Shown here piece after piece: positions 35,949-46,671 of a DNA stretch of 64,000 bases. Under the pieces are notes generated by a model that worked only from the letters and a program-made list of their open reading frames with translations, was not told the origin of the DNA and made no database searches. Within the stretch, counting starts at the first letter, position 1. The number at the start of each line of letters is the position of its first letter. The position numbers and the translations under genes are program-made. Source of the DNA: Hygrophila difformis. Lineage: Eukaryota; Streptophyta; Magnoliopsida; Lamiales; Acanthaceae. The DNA lies in NCBI GenBank assembly GCA_030278955.1, contig JAOANR010000003.1, positions 58,893,628 to 58,957,627 of the forward strand, read 5' to 3'.

Positions 35949-36112
35949 GCCATCAACAGTCACCGTAGGGGGTTCATACTTTGTGAGCACTGCATCCCAA
36001 ACCATATCATCGACTGACATCAAAAAGGAGCGCATCATGTTCTTCTAGAAGGAAAAGTTTGTCCCGTCGAGCAATGGGGGCATGTTGAATGACCATCCTT
36101 GACTCATCTTGC
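35949..36112 (-). pseudogene. N-terminus of the deleted Sirevirus gag
   Basis: On the minus strand a start reading MSQGWSFNMPPLLDGTNFSF is followed by a stop and then by MMRSFLMSVDDMVWDAVL. It aligns with the start of the intact gag (MNPKWTFNQAPLLDGTNFAF, RSYLMSIDDLAWDAVL). It continues past the solo LTR at 31046. Confidence 0.8.
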
Positions 36113-36153
36113 TATTTGGATCTCTCTCGAAAGAGTGTGACTCTGATTCCAAT

Positions 36154-37139
36154 TGTTAGGTCCACGGATCCAGCAATATATACTCTTTTTGCAGAGGTTC
36201 AATAGAGTGAGTTCAATCTAATACAGTGAATACACATATTAACAAAACCAGAGTAAACCAGTAATCATGCACAGCGGAATAAAGAACAAATACACAACAA
36301 GCGTAGAGAATAAATGAGACACAAGGAGATGTTGACCCAGTTCGGCCTTCGGCCTACGTCTGGAGGATAGCAATCCAGGAGGATATCTTAATATGTGTTT
36401 CAACTATGGTTTACAACCACACACATGAGCAAAATATGAAAGATGCCTTCACTCCGAACTCCAAGTGGATAGTTGTAATGACCAAAAACCTCCAGCCTTT
36501 GGTGTAGAAAATTCCCTTCTACTTCAACTCCCAAAGCTTCCCTGCTTTGAGTTACCCTTGAAGAAACCTGTGAAGCACTCCCTTCAATTTGAGAAGATAT
36601 GATCTTTGAAGAGTGGTCTTCTAGTAAAGCCTTGGACTTTCCCTTTTAAGTGTATTACCAGATCACTTAAAGGGTTCTGAACACAATCCTTACTGAGATG
36701 TGTCCGAGGCACTTCGATCTAGCAGCAACAAATCGATATCTTTGAACAAGAGGCTGCCAATCGAAGATCTTTCAACTCAAGATGAACACTTGGAGCTTGA
36801 GAGAGTTTTTCTGTATGTTAGATAGTTGATAAAATGAATCTCTGTCTTCAACTCTTCTGAAAAACTCTTTTAAACAAAAATCCCAACAGTTTGAAAAAGA
36901 GTCGTTGGGGATTTTCTTGGTTGAGAGTAACAGCTATATTTCTGATTTGACAAGAATTCCTGCAAGAAAAAGTTAGTCTATATGCTCCCATATCAGAGAA
37001 GAGCCATTGAGAACATTGCCAGCTGGATCTCTGCAAAACTCTCTATATTTCAAACTTTGAGCACACTGGAGCAGAGGTGGTTCCATCGAGTAGGTTCGAT
37101 CATCGGTTTTGAACTTCTGTCAAAACACAGAAGCCAACA
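36154..37139 (-). repeat. 5' LTR of the deleted Sirevirus (986 bp)
   Basis: Starts TGTTAGG and ends GCCAACA. On the inner side the minus strand reads TTGGAATCAGAG, a changed form of the initiator tRNA-Met primer site TTGGTATCAGAG. It contains the CCGAAGGCCGAACTGGGTCAA word also found in the other Sirevirus LTRs. Confidence 0.85.
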
Positions 37140-38807
37140 GTAATGTGGGTGCATGTTTTTCAAAATTTCACGAGTGGAGTCTAACTGCACTAAAATGTAG
37201 TGATAAAATTACCGAAAATTATTTAATTGTATTAATGAATTATCTGTTTCTTTTATAATTTGATCAAAATGTTAAAATTTCAGAGAAAAATTATGGATTG
37301 AGTAGCTCTTATGAAACCTCAACAGCAAGGGAGCACAATATTTAGGCACTAAATTTGGGCAATGGCATCTGATACGGCTCCCAAGACAGAAATGGATCCC
37401 TTGTTCTATTTGTGGAAGATCACACATCGAGGAAATGATATGATGCCCCGATTTTATGAGCACTAAAGTTGGAAGCCTGTGGATTAGTATAGAGTCATGG
37501 GAGACCCATGTGCATATGTGGACCTAGGATTTACTGCATGAGGGTCCTAGTTGCATGACCTGCTAATAGGTTATGCAATCCGTGTTCTCGTTCTTGCACG
37601 GTGTTTCTAATGTTTTGGGCCCTATTTTTTTTTAAGCTGATTTAATTTTTATTTGTTTTAGCATTTTTCCTATATTCCCTATTTTTTTCTTTTGATATTC
37701 CTATTGTTATAGTAGCAAGGTGTAACGTTGCTCTTGTCTACGAAGAATTTTAATGTTTATTTATTTTTAACTTTTTTTAGTCATTTGTAAAGAACTATAT
37801 AGGTGTATTGTCGTGTTGATTCTTTGAACATATAGACAATATTTTGGGAGCATGGCTTAAAAATGAATAAAAATTAATAATCTATTTGTGTTTTAAATTC
37901 TTTATTATAGTATTATGCTTTATAAATATATTAAAAATTATAATTATTTTTAGAATAAGACAAGGGTGCATCTTTATTAAAAAAAAAATGGGCCACCGAA
38001 AAATGAGTAGACAAACAATAATTCTCAAAATTGGGGAAAATAAATTTTAAAAATGAGAATTTACATAAGATAGAGAAATTTTGAACATAATATGAACTTA
38101 AAATTGATGATGGAATAAGAAAATAATAAATTTATAGATATACTACATATGTTCCTTAATATTTGCCATGGACTCACATTTCACGCAATGCAATACACAT
38201 TTTTAATCCGTAATAACTCAAATTGCATACAAGTAAAAATTATGAAAATTTGATATTCTAAATCTATGCGATTAGACGAATCCAACAAGATCTCACTTGG
38301 CTATATTTTATTATATATAAATGTATTAAAAAATCGAATCAATGTTACTCAATGAACAATGACAGAACCCCCAACGTGTCAATAATTTAGGAACAGAGGA
38401 AGTATAATTTAATACTATATATAATATGTAAAATATTAAAAAATTTGGTGGGGCCTAGGCCCCCAGGCCCCACCATAGGTCCGCCCCTGCCCATGTGTTG
38501 GGTGTTGTCGAATCAATGTAGGATACGGGGCAAAATGAATATCATCTCGAGTGGGAATACGTACTAAGATCCCAGATCGAGGAAATGATAGGATGTCCGA
38601 CACTTCATATGGATTAGGGCCAAGACACTCATTGTCAATTGATTTTGAGTTCGAAACCCGTGAAAACCCATGTTTACCAATATCATAGTGAAGGCTCTTG
38701 TGTTCGAATCCAACCAAATTGTTAGTAATCAACTCTATTGAAAAAGCTTAAGTCATTAAGGTGGGCTCAATTTGCGCATTACCCTATGAGCAATAGATTT
38801 CAACGCT
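37140..38807. other. AT-rich intergenic sequence without recognisable gene
   Basis: No supported coding region. Near 38448-38476 there is a palindrome GGTGGGGCCT/AGGCCCCACC, of a kind seen at the ends of some plant transposons, but I find no partner end. Confidence 0.5.
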
Positions 38808-38990
38808 CAAGTTTTTGGCAACAAATTCTACAATAAACTGCTTGATGGCATAAGTGGAACAACTCCGATAGATATATTTGATGCTTTGGGACTCCCAATA
38901 AGGTTCTGAAACTTCACTCCGATAGATATATTTGATGCAACAAATTCTCATCCCGTGGCTACATTGATGCCAAAAGTTGCAAGATGCAGC
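38808..38990 (+). pseudogene. KAS I exon fragment on plus strand
   Basis: The plus strand reads QVFGNKFYNKLLDGISGTTP then IDIFDALGLPIRF, and after a stop and a repeated piece continues with RGYIDAKSCKM. This corresponds to the exon-2 region of the KAS I genes at 41378 and 60221 (VFGNDVHTFYNELLDGISGI ... GYIDPKSDRR). A short direct repeat (ACTCCGATAGATATATTTGATG, at 38863 and about 38914) interrupts it. No splice sites or other exons are nearby, and it points opposite to the two genes. Confidence 0.75.
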
Positions 38991-39020
38991 TTCATTTTTC
39001 TAAATAACACTGTATGTTTT

Positions 39021-39550
39021 TGTTAACACAATAAAAAATAAATAAATAAATATTAAGGCCCATCCGTTTATGATCCAATGGCTAAATTGCTCGGCCCAGT
39101 TCGTAAGATGTATCCGGTAGAAGAACTGAAGAAGAGGATGTGATTCACTCGGAAGGGTGAGGCGTCATACAAGGAAAGAGGATCACAATGAGACATCATA
39201 CACAGAAAGTATCACCATGAGGTGTCATATAAGGAAACAAATCAGGACGAGACACCACCAAAGGAAGAAAATCAGGGTGGAGCGTTCGTGGACTTGAGGG
39301 AACCCTAGGTTCCCCAATCATATATAAAGTTTAATGTGGCACCAGAGAGAGGGGAACTCCAACACTTCGAAAGAAGCCGCATTTACTTATTTTTACTTTC
39401 TTTATAGCTTTCTGCAATTTACTGTTTTATGCTTTCAATTCATTTACCGCTTTCTTTCAAATTCATGTATTTTCCTTTCTGCAATTTTATAATTCTTTCA
39501 ACATTCATCGATCAAAGAGAGGTTCTATTCTCCAATATTTCACTATTAAC
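39021..39550 (+). repeat. Candidate 5' LTR of a truncated Ty3/gypsy element
   Basis: A block starting TGTTAACACA and ending ATTAACA, with a TATATAAAG box near 39322 and directly followed by TTGGCACACCCAGTGGGAC, a primer-site-like sequence common in plant gypsy elements. No second LTR is in the window, so the left border is a guess. Confidence 0.55.
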
Positions 39551-39605
39551 AAATTGGCACACCCAGTGGGACACGATTTGAAGCCATATCCGCTTCGAAT
39601 AGTGT

Positions 39606-41236
39606 ATGCGTCTCAGATCCGAAAAAATTATTGTTGATCTCATACAGAAGTTTGAAGACATGTCCCTACAAGACCAGACGATCAAGCGAACATCGGATGA
39701 GGACGCCGCTGAAGCGACGAACAACACTCAACCGCAAAAAGGGATAATGCAGATCCCTACTTTATCTGAACAAATGCGGCTATCGATGACTGAATCGATG
39801 GTCGAATTCATGCCTTTACTCACAAGGCACCTAATGGATGTTCTGCGGCCTGCCATGGCCGACCAAACGGACCGAATATGTGGTCCTTGCGTGTTCAACA
39901 AGACGGAGTTGTCCTTGCAAACGGCACCACTGTGCCACCAAGCACCCCGTACCCGGGGCCACCAGGAGGCCAACAGCGGATTTGGGGAACCGCACCTGGC
40001 CAGCCGCTCCAAGAGTCCGGAGCCGCTCCAGGAGTCCGGAGGCGTAACCAGTATGTTCTCATACTCATATCAGACTCATTATGCCTTTGCGGCACCCAGC
40101 ATGCCGAATCCGAATTCGGGTTACGCGGCACCTCCCGTACCGATCCATGTTCCATCGAGTCCTTTGATGGCAACCAGCGCTACACTAGGATGTACGGCGG
40201 TCGGACCTAGCACAGCGCCGCGACATGCGGCACCTCATGTGCCGAACGTTCCAACCACACCCTATGTGGCGGCACCTCTAAACCCTGGTTGGATGCCACC
40301 AACCCTAGGGGGGCAGGCGCCACAACCAGGTGGAGTGGTGGCGGCTCCCATTGCACAAGCTGCCATTCCTAACCAAGTTGTTGTCATAGGAGGACAGGCA
40401 CCACAACCAGGTGGAGCACCCGCGGCACCTGCCGCTCAAGCCGCCGTACCCCCTACGCAGGCACCAGTAATCTCACCCGAGTTGCTCGCGGATATGATGC
40501 AGCAGCACTTCGGCATTCAGTTGAAGCCGATGGAGCGGCCCACGTATAGGAAGTCATATCCTGACTGGGTAGACACCATGCAGCCCTACCCAAGGGGTTT
40601 CAAGATGCCCAAGTTTACTACCTTTTCGGGAGATGATGGCAAAGTCAACTGTAGAACATGTTGGAAGGTTCACGGCTCAGTGCGGGGAAGCGGCGGCCAA
40701 TGACTGCCTGAAATTAAGACTGTTCAGTTCATCCCTCACCGGACCTGCCTTGCATGGTTTGCTTCTTTGCGGCCTAATTCAATTCAAAATTGGGCCGACC
40801 TCGAACGGCATTCCATGATAGGTTCTACACTCCATTGTCACAGGTAAGCCTTGCAGACCTTACTAATGCCAAACAATATGCCGAGGCGACAAGTACTTTT
40901 ATCAGTAGGTTACAGCGGCTTAAAGGCCGATGCCCCATAGCAATCCCGGATAGGGAAATAGCCAATATAGCAGTGGCTAATATGTTGCCGAGACTAAAAG
41001 AATATTTAATTGTGCAGGATGCGGCTGACTTTGCCCAGCTGGCCGAGAGAGCGGCCCGCTTGAAAAATTTCCTAGAGGAACAGGAAGGGAGACGTCCTAT
41101 GCGTCGGGTTCACTTCGAGGAGGTGAGGTTCAGCGATGAAGAAGACGAACCAGTGGAAGTGGTTGTTGCGGAGCTAGTCCACACAGCCAAGCCACATACT
41201 TGTACGCCTCTCAAGCCGTATGGTTGTATACAATAG
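39606..41236 (+). pseudogene. Gag of truncated Ty3/gypsy element
   Basis: The first open segment (365 codons from 39606) has a coiled N-terminus, a long Pro/Ala/Gly-rich middle with repeated QAPQPGG words, and the gag entry YPDWVDTMQPYPRGFKMPKF. It is then continued in other frames at 40633-40818 (LRLFSSSLTGPA) and 40790-41236 (FHDRFYTPLSQVSLADL, FISRLQRLKGRCPIAIPDRE). Two frameshifts, near 40640 and 40770-40800, break it. Protease and pol are absent: element sequence stops near 41236, next to the 3' flank of the KAS I gene. Confidence 0.78.
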
Positions 41237-42943
41237 TTCAAATAGTAGTTATTCCGCTATTTATTCATTGATGAGTAGCGACTAGCCAATGTGTTACACA
41301 ATTTTACAAGAAAATACTGAAACTGAGGCTTCACTTGTTTGGGAGGGGCACCATGGAAGGGTTTCAATTGATCCTTTTTAAGGCTTAAACGGCGCAAGAA
41401 CGACCACACAGTTGTGCCCTCCAAATCCGAAAGAGTTTGATATGGCTGCAAGATATTGTAAGGCTGTTGTAAGAGTCTTACATAGATAACATTGATTTGA
41501 CAGTAAAAAACATATATGCACGATCATCATATCGATATTCAGCCAGAAATTGATGTCAGATTTTCAATATAATTAAGGGAAGACAAGGGATAAGTTATGG
41601 CAAGCATACCAACATTTACTTCATGTTGTTTCTTTACATTTGGGACAGTGTCGATGTTCATCTCTGTTTCCAAGTCCTGCATTACAAAATAAAGAACTAA
41701 GACATGAGTTTATGATTATCAATATTCAATGCCAAATTTCTAATGAACTTGTGATAGAATAATAGTCCTTCAGTACATATTGGTTGAGGGTGGGATGTAA
41801 CCAGCCAGTGTTGATTGCTTTGATTGTTGCTACGGCTTCCAACGCACCCGCCGCTCCAAGTCCATGTCCGATCAATGACTAAACCAAGTTCAAACAACCT
41901 CAGTAACCTAACCTAGGTAAATGCACAAATGCCATTGGGTTCTGGTAAAGTAGATCCTTCACCTTAGTGCTGTTCATCTTTATCTCTGAGGTGTCTTTGA
42001 AGGCCTTTTTAACGGCATTAACCTCCGCCATATCTCCAACGATTGTACCCGTAGCGTGAGCATTCACATAATTAACCTGTTCTTCATATATAATCGTATC
42101 ATTTTGTTACCATAAGATAAGAAAACTGAAATAAGTCTGACCTCTTCAGGTGCAACCCCTGCATCTTCCAAGCCCTTGGTTATGCAGCGCGAAATGCAAT
42201 ATCCGTCTGGACGCGGACTGGATATGTGATAGGCATCACAGGTGATGGCCCCTCCCAGGTACTCAGCAATGATGTTGGCACCTCTTTTCAAGGCATGTTC
42301 TAAGCTTTTCATGATCTGTTTCCACTCATTTTCCATTGAAATTAACTACGACGACATTTGTAAGTGAATTATAGCAAAATTTAATATATGCCAAAATTAT
42401 GCAGGAATGTACCAGTACAGCGGCGCCTTCACCCATTACTAAACCATCGCGATTTTTGTTCCATGGCCTACACGCCGTTACTGGAGAATGGTTTCTTTGC
42501 GACATGGCTCCAAAAGCTGCACCACCTCCTAGTCCAGCAGGATTAATTAGGGATTCGGTCCCTCCAGCTACCATGACATCTGCTTCGCCTCTTCTAATAT
42601 GATTTGCTGAATGATAGAAGCAGTAATTTGATGAAGCACAAGCAGCTACAACTGAGTAAGTTGGACCCATTAGGCCATGGTCTATAGCCAGTAATGCCGA
42701 CCCCATGTTGGTCATTGTGTAAGGAAGGAAAAATGGACTCATTTTCTTGTATCCCCTTTGTATCAATGCCTCAATTCCACTGCTGAAAGTTGTCAGGCCA
42801 CCTAGTGCAGATCCTATTAGCACTCCGATTCTGAACTTGTCCATCTGCAATGAACAGAAGGATATGTATTTCAGCAAGGAGAACACAATGGTATCAGTGA
42901 TGAGCAGGAGCGTCTTTGAGGGGGAGGGAGTGGTGCGATCAAT

Positions 42944-43409
42944 CAGGGCCCCCAAAATTTTGGGGGCCCACTTTTTTTAAAGAAATTAAATAATATTTTT
43001 GTGTATCTCTATTCAATTTTTTTCAACTTCAATTACAGCTTTTTCCAACTTCCCTATTCCGGTTCATCTTTTTTCTCAAAGCCCAAAAGCTCTGGCTTTT
43101 CATCTTCTTGCTAAAATTTTATTTTTATTTGTACAGTTTAATGCCACAAAAAATACTTAATTGACTAGGTTTGATGGCAGTTGAAAATAATATTTTAGAT
43201 AAACTTTCTTTTGAAAACAATATTTGACAATAGTATTTTTCAATAGTGTAGTTTTCAAAGATAAATTTGTTATAATACTAGGGGTTTAGTATGATTTATT
43301 TATGTTATTTTAAATTTATAATTAATATTAATTTATTTATTTTTATCAATATAAGGGCCCAATTAGTAAATTTGCACCAGGCCATCAAAAATTTCGAGAC
43401 GGCTCTGGT
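42944..43409. mobile_element. Possible hAT-like non-autonomous insertion in a KAS I intron
   Basis: This intron is 593 bp here but 79 bp in KAS I copy 2. The extra block starts CAGGGCCCCCAAAATTTTGG and ends GAGACGGCTCTG, ends that resemble short hAT inverted repeats (CAGGGCC and CAGAGCC). No clear 8-bp target duplication is visible, so the class is uncertain. Confidence 0.4.
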
Positions 43410-43671
43410 GATGAGGAATGTTGAAGAAACTGCTCACATTGTTGAGAACGTCTTTCCCAAGATTAGCATCATCGAGTGCCCTTTTGCCAGCAACCAAGCT
43501 ATATTTCCAGCAGTCATCTAGTCGTCGGTCACGTTTGGTATCGATGTAGCCATGGGAGGAGAAGTTTTTTATCTGCCCCGCGAACCTTACTGGGAACTCT
43601 GAAGCATCAAATCGATCTATTGGAGTTATTCCGCTTATGCCATCCAGCAGTTTATCGTAGAACGTGTCGAT

Positions 43672-44620
43672 TGTTGAGTCAAGGTTTTGTTGGAAGTTCA
43701 AAGTCGATGATCGAACTCCTCGGATGAACCTCCTGAGCGGCAGTCTTCCGTGTGACGTGGAATATTTTGAAAGACCTGCTCCAGCCCAACGACTCTATTC
43801 CTAATCTAGGGAGATTATTCTCTAATGTTTATTTTGCAGGAACCCTCCCTCAGATTAGTGAATTAGAGTTTGAATGGTGTGTGTAACGGACATGTCAGAA
43901 TTCAACGGCTAGTTGCAGGTGACCGTTCCAGAATTGCGGCTTCTTGGTTAAAAGAGATTTCAGAGGAATGGAAGCTAACTTCTCACTCTTACAATCTTTG
44001 GAAACACTCTGAATTCTCTCTAAGCGTTCGGAAATACCTTGTGAGAAGCCTCGTTCAATTTGCAGCCCCCTGTTCCTAGATTCTATCTATTGCTGCTAAA
44101 TCGACCAAGCCTTGGACTTCCTCCTTGATTGATTGCGAGTCGATTAAACTACTTGAGGAGATTGTCCAAAGGCTTCGCAGGAGATAAGCTACATCGATCA
44201 ACTTCATCCTGTTCAAGAGAAGTGATTCACGGACTGCTCCAAGGGAAACTCAAGGCAGGAGCTTTGGGGAGTTGAAATAGGTGGAGATCCTATACCAGAA
44301 CTTGGAGAGTGTCTGGTTCCAACAACTATCTGCTTGGAGTTTATGGTGAAGTCATTCTCTTTATTTTGCTAGTGTGTGTGGTTGTTTACCATCTTGAAAC
44401 ACGTAGTAAAATAACTCCTGGATTGGTATCCCCCAGACGTAGGCCGAAGGCCGAACTGGGTCAACAATTTCTTGTCTCATTGATTTACTTTATGCATGTT
44501 AATTATTCCGTTGTGCTTGATTCATAACTGGTTACATTAATCTGTTTTGGTGTCCTGAGTTCATTGTGCCTAGTGAACCCTTGCATAAAGTGTACATCCT
44601 GCTACCCCGTGGGCCTAACA
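43672..44620 (+). repeat. 5' LTR of the Sirevirus (949 bp)
   Basis: Starts TGTTGAGTCAAGG and ends GGGCCTAACA. Contains the word GGCCGAAGGCCGAACTGGG shared with the older Sirevirus LTR. Small ORFs inside (43870 and 44309) are present in both LTRs only because the LTRs are copies. Confidence 0.93.
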
Positions 44621-44621
44621 A

Positions 44622-44633
44622 TTGGTATCAGAG
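44622..44633 (+). other. Primer-binding site, initiator tRNA-Met
   Basis: TTGGTATCAGAGC follows the LTR after one base. This is the standard copia primer site. Confidence 0.92.
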
Positions 44634-44666
44634 CCACACTCTTAAGGGAGAGATCTCTTTAGCAAG

Positions 44667-46040
44667 ATGAATCCGAAATGGACCTTCAATCAGGCTCCGT
44701 TGCTCGATGGGACAAACTTTGCTTTCTGGAAAAATAAGATGCGCTCGTATCTTATGTCTATTGATGACTTAGCTTGGGATGCTGTTCTCTTCAAATATGT
44801 AGCCCCAACTGTCAAGGTTGATGATGTGATCAAACCTAAGGAGAAGAAGGACTGGACTGCTGATGATAAGACTGCCTCAAGGATGAATTCCAAGGCCCTT
44901 CATGCTATCTTCAGTGCTGTCTCTGAAGATCAATACAGCCTCATCTGCAACTGTACCACTGCCAATGAAGCATGGGAGATTCTGGTTAACTCCCATGAAG
45001 GTTCGGCCCCTGTTAGAATCTCTAAACTTATCTCTTTAGAAGCTCAAATGCATAAATTACATATGGAGGAACATGAATCTATTGGTAGTTATATTAATAG
45101 AATTCGTACACTAACAAACCAAGCTCAACAGCTTGGGAAATTCTACTCCTCCCATGAGATAGTTCGGAAAATTGTAGGTACACTTCCAGAGAGATTCAAT
45201 CCTAAGATTGCAGCCCTGGAGCTCCAAAAGGACTATGACAAGACCTCTGTTGATGAACTCATGGGGATTCTTCAGACATGGGAAATGGACCATTGCAAGA
45301 ACTTCAAAGGCAAAGCTGTTGCCTTCAAATCTGAGTCCAAAGTTCAGTCCGAACCTGCTGCAGAAGATTCCAGCCCTGATGAGGATGAGAATGATGATCT
45401 TGCATTCTTGTCTAAGCGTATTGCCAAGTTTCTGAGGGAGAAGAAGTCTAAAACCTTTAAGAGCAAGAAGGGTGAAAGCTTCTCACTGAAGAAACCAGAG
45501 AAGAAGAAGTCAGCTAAACCTGACAAGAAGCAGATCAAAGACTCTACTGATCCTCGAGGTCCTCAGTGCTACGAATGTGATAGGTTTGGTCATGTGAGAG
45601 CTGATTGTGCTAATCTCAAGAACAAATCCTCAAGCAACAAAAAGACTTATTGTGCTACCATCAGTGAGGAAGAAGAGTCCAGCTCCAGTGACAGTGATGA
45701 GGTGAGTGGGGTGGCCTTTGCTGGAACCTGGGATTCAGACTCTGAGTCTGAACTTGATGCTGGTAACGTTCCTACTTGTATTTCCCCTTTTTCTATTGAT
45801 GAAGGTCCCTCCTCCTCTTCAAACAGGCAAGAGAATCAAACTATTGAAGCTCTCAACAACCTCTATGAGGAAACCTATGAGAAACTGGAAAAGACTGATG
45901 AGGACTTAAGGCATACCTGCTCTGAGCTTGAGGCTGTCAGAGGAGATCATTCTGAGTTGAGAGAGGATCTTGATGAGCTTGTTGCCAGATTTTATGTTCA
46001 ATGGGAAGAACTTCAAAAAAAAGACTCATCAAGAACTTGA
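44667..46040 (+). CDS. Sirevirus Gag, N-terminal part (457 codons)
   Basis: Forms the virus-like particle and binds element RNA. The ATG at 44667 lies 34 bp past the primer site. Residues 1-230 are the copia gag region (LLDGTNFAFWKNKM, IRTLTNQAQQLGK). A CCHC knuckle (CYECDRFGHVRADC) has Cys301, Cys304, His309 and Cys314. A Ser/Asp/Glu-rich region and the start of a coiled coil follow. The reading ends early because of a frame change at the run of eight A at 46015-46022; the coiled coil goes on in the +1 frame. A one-base gain in the A run is the simplest cause. Confidence 0.9.
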   Translation: MNPKWTFNQAPLLDGTNFAFWKNKMRSYLMSIDDLAWDAVLFKYVAPTVKVDDVIKPKEKKDWTADDKTASRMNSKALHAIFSAVSEDQYSLICNCTTANEAWEILVNSHEGSAPVRISKLISLEAQMHKLHMEEHESIGSYINRIRTLTNQAQQLGKFYSSHEIVRKIVGTLPERFNPKIAALELQKDYDKTSVDELMGILQTWEMDHCKNFKGKAVAFKSESKVQSEPAAEDSSPDEDENDDLAFLSKRIAKFLREKKSKTFKSKKGESFSLKKPEKKKSAKPDKKQIKDSTDPRGPQCYECDRFGHVRADCANLKNKSSSNKKTYCATISEEEESSSSDSDEVSGVAFAGTWDSDSESELDAGNVPTCISPFSIDEGPSSSSNRQENQTIEALNNLYEETYEKLEKTDEDLRHTCSELEAVRGDHSELREDLDELVARFYVQWEELQKKDSSRT

Positions 46041-46569
46041 AGCTTACAAATCAGAATATCGAACTCAGAGGGAGGAACTCCTTGAGATTCAACGAGATCA
46101 TGACAGGATGCACTATTTGGTTCATTCTCTGGAACCAAGTGTTGAGGATCTTGCCCTCAGGAATGAGGAACTAGCTATAGAGGTTGATGAACTCACAGTG
46201 GCAAACCGATCCCTATCAGAACAAGTCATTTCCCTAACCAGTCAAAGGGATGACTTCCAGCAAGAAGTAATCAACCTCAGTGAGCAAGTCCAAAACCTTT
46301 CGATTGTAAATGACACTCTGACAGAGAAGGTCACCTCCCTGATGGAGCAAAAGGAAGAATTCCAGCAACAAGTGACCACTCTGAGTGATCAAGTTCAAAC
46401 TCTCACAACCAAGGTCACCAATGCTGAAGAGCTGACAAACAAACTGAGCAAAGGAAAGGATGTTCTCAGTGAAATCTTATCATCTACCAGGGCTCATGGA
46501 GATAGGTGTGGAATTGGCTACTCTAAAGAATGTTCCAGCTCTAAAGAGAGGGTTTTTGTAAAAGAATGA
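46012..46569 (+). CDS. Sirevirus Gag, C-terminal coiled coil (other frame)
   Basis: Continuation of gag in the +1 frame after the A run. It is a long heptad-rich coiled coil (LVHSLEPSVEDLALRNEELA, repeated LSEQV and LTEKV words), as in Sirevirus gag proteins. It ends at TGA 46567-46569, in the same frame as pol. The older Sirevirus has a Gly codon at the matching place, so the stop is likely a point change or, less likely, a read-through site. Confidence 0.82.
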   Translation, partial: FKKKTHQELEAYKSEYRTQREELLEIQRDHDRMHYLVHSLEPSVEDLALRNEELAIEVDELTVANRSLSEQVISLTSQRDDFQQEVINLSEQVQNLSIVNDTLTEKVTSLMEQKEEFQQQVTTLSDQVQTLTTKVTNAEELTNKLSKGKDVLSEILSSTRAHGDRCGIGYSKECSSSKERVFVKE

Positions 46570-46671
46570 ACATCCTCAGATGAGTCCACAGAAAGTGTCA
46601 TTGAAGAGAAGAAGGTTCAAGCCAGAGGCTCCAAGAAGATTACCAGACGTCATGTTCCTCCTTCTGTACCC

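Larger units (their letters stand above)
27861..37139 (-). mobile_element. Internally deleted Sirevirus (Ty1/copia), carrying a solo LTR
   Basis: On the minus strand: 5' LTR 36154-37139, gag split by the solo LTR at 31047-35943, then only the start and end of pol, the tail of a third ORF, polypurine tract and a 3' LTR cut at 27861 by the Athila element. The remaining peptides match the intact Sirevirus at 43672-54226. Protease, integrase and RT are gone, so it could have moved only with help. Gag has several stops and shifts, and this element is older than the intact one. Confidence 0.85.

Noticed and set aside
42326..42955. Single-exon reading of the KAS I core with N- and C-terminal extensions
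   Set aside because: The extensions read into introns; GT/AG borders and the parallel copy define the exon as 42413-42844.
43870..44527. Two small ORFs in the Sirevirus LTR, also at 53476-54133
   Set aside because: Same reason: LTR copies, with no family and no start context of note. The second has a hydrophobic stretch but probably by chance.
46567..46569. Pol-to-third-ORF expression by stop suppression as in SIRE1
   Set aside because: Pol ends with TGA at 49930-49932 and the third ORF is in another frame 382 bp later, so simple read-through cannot join them.
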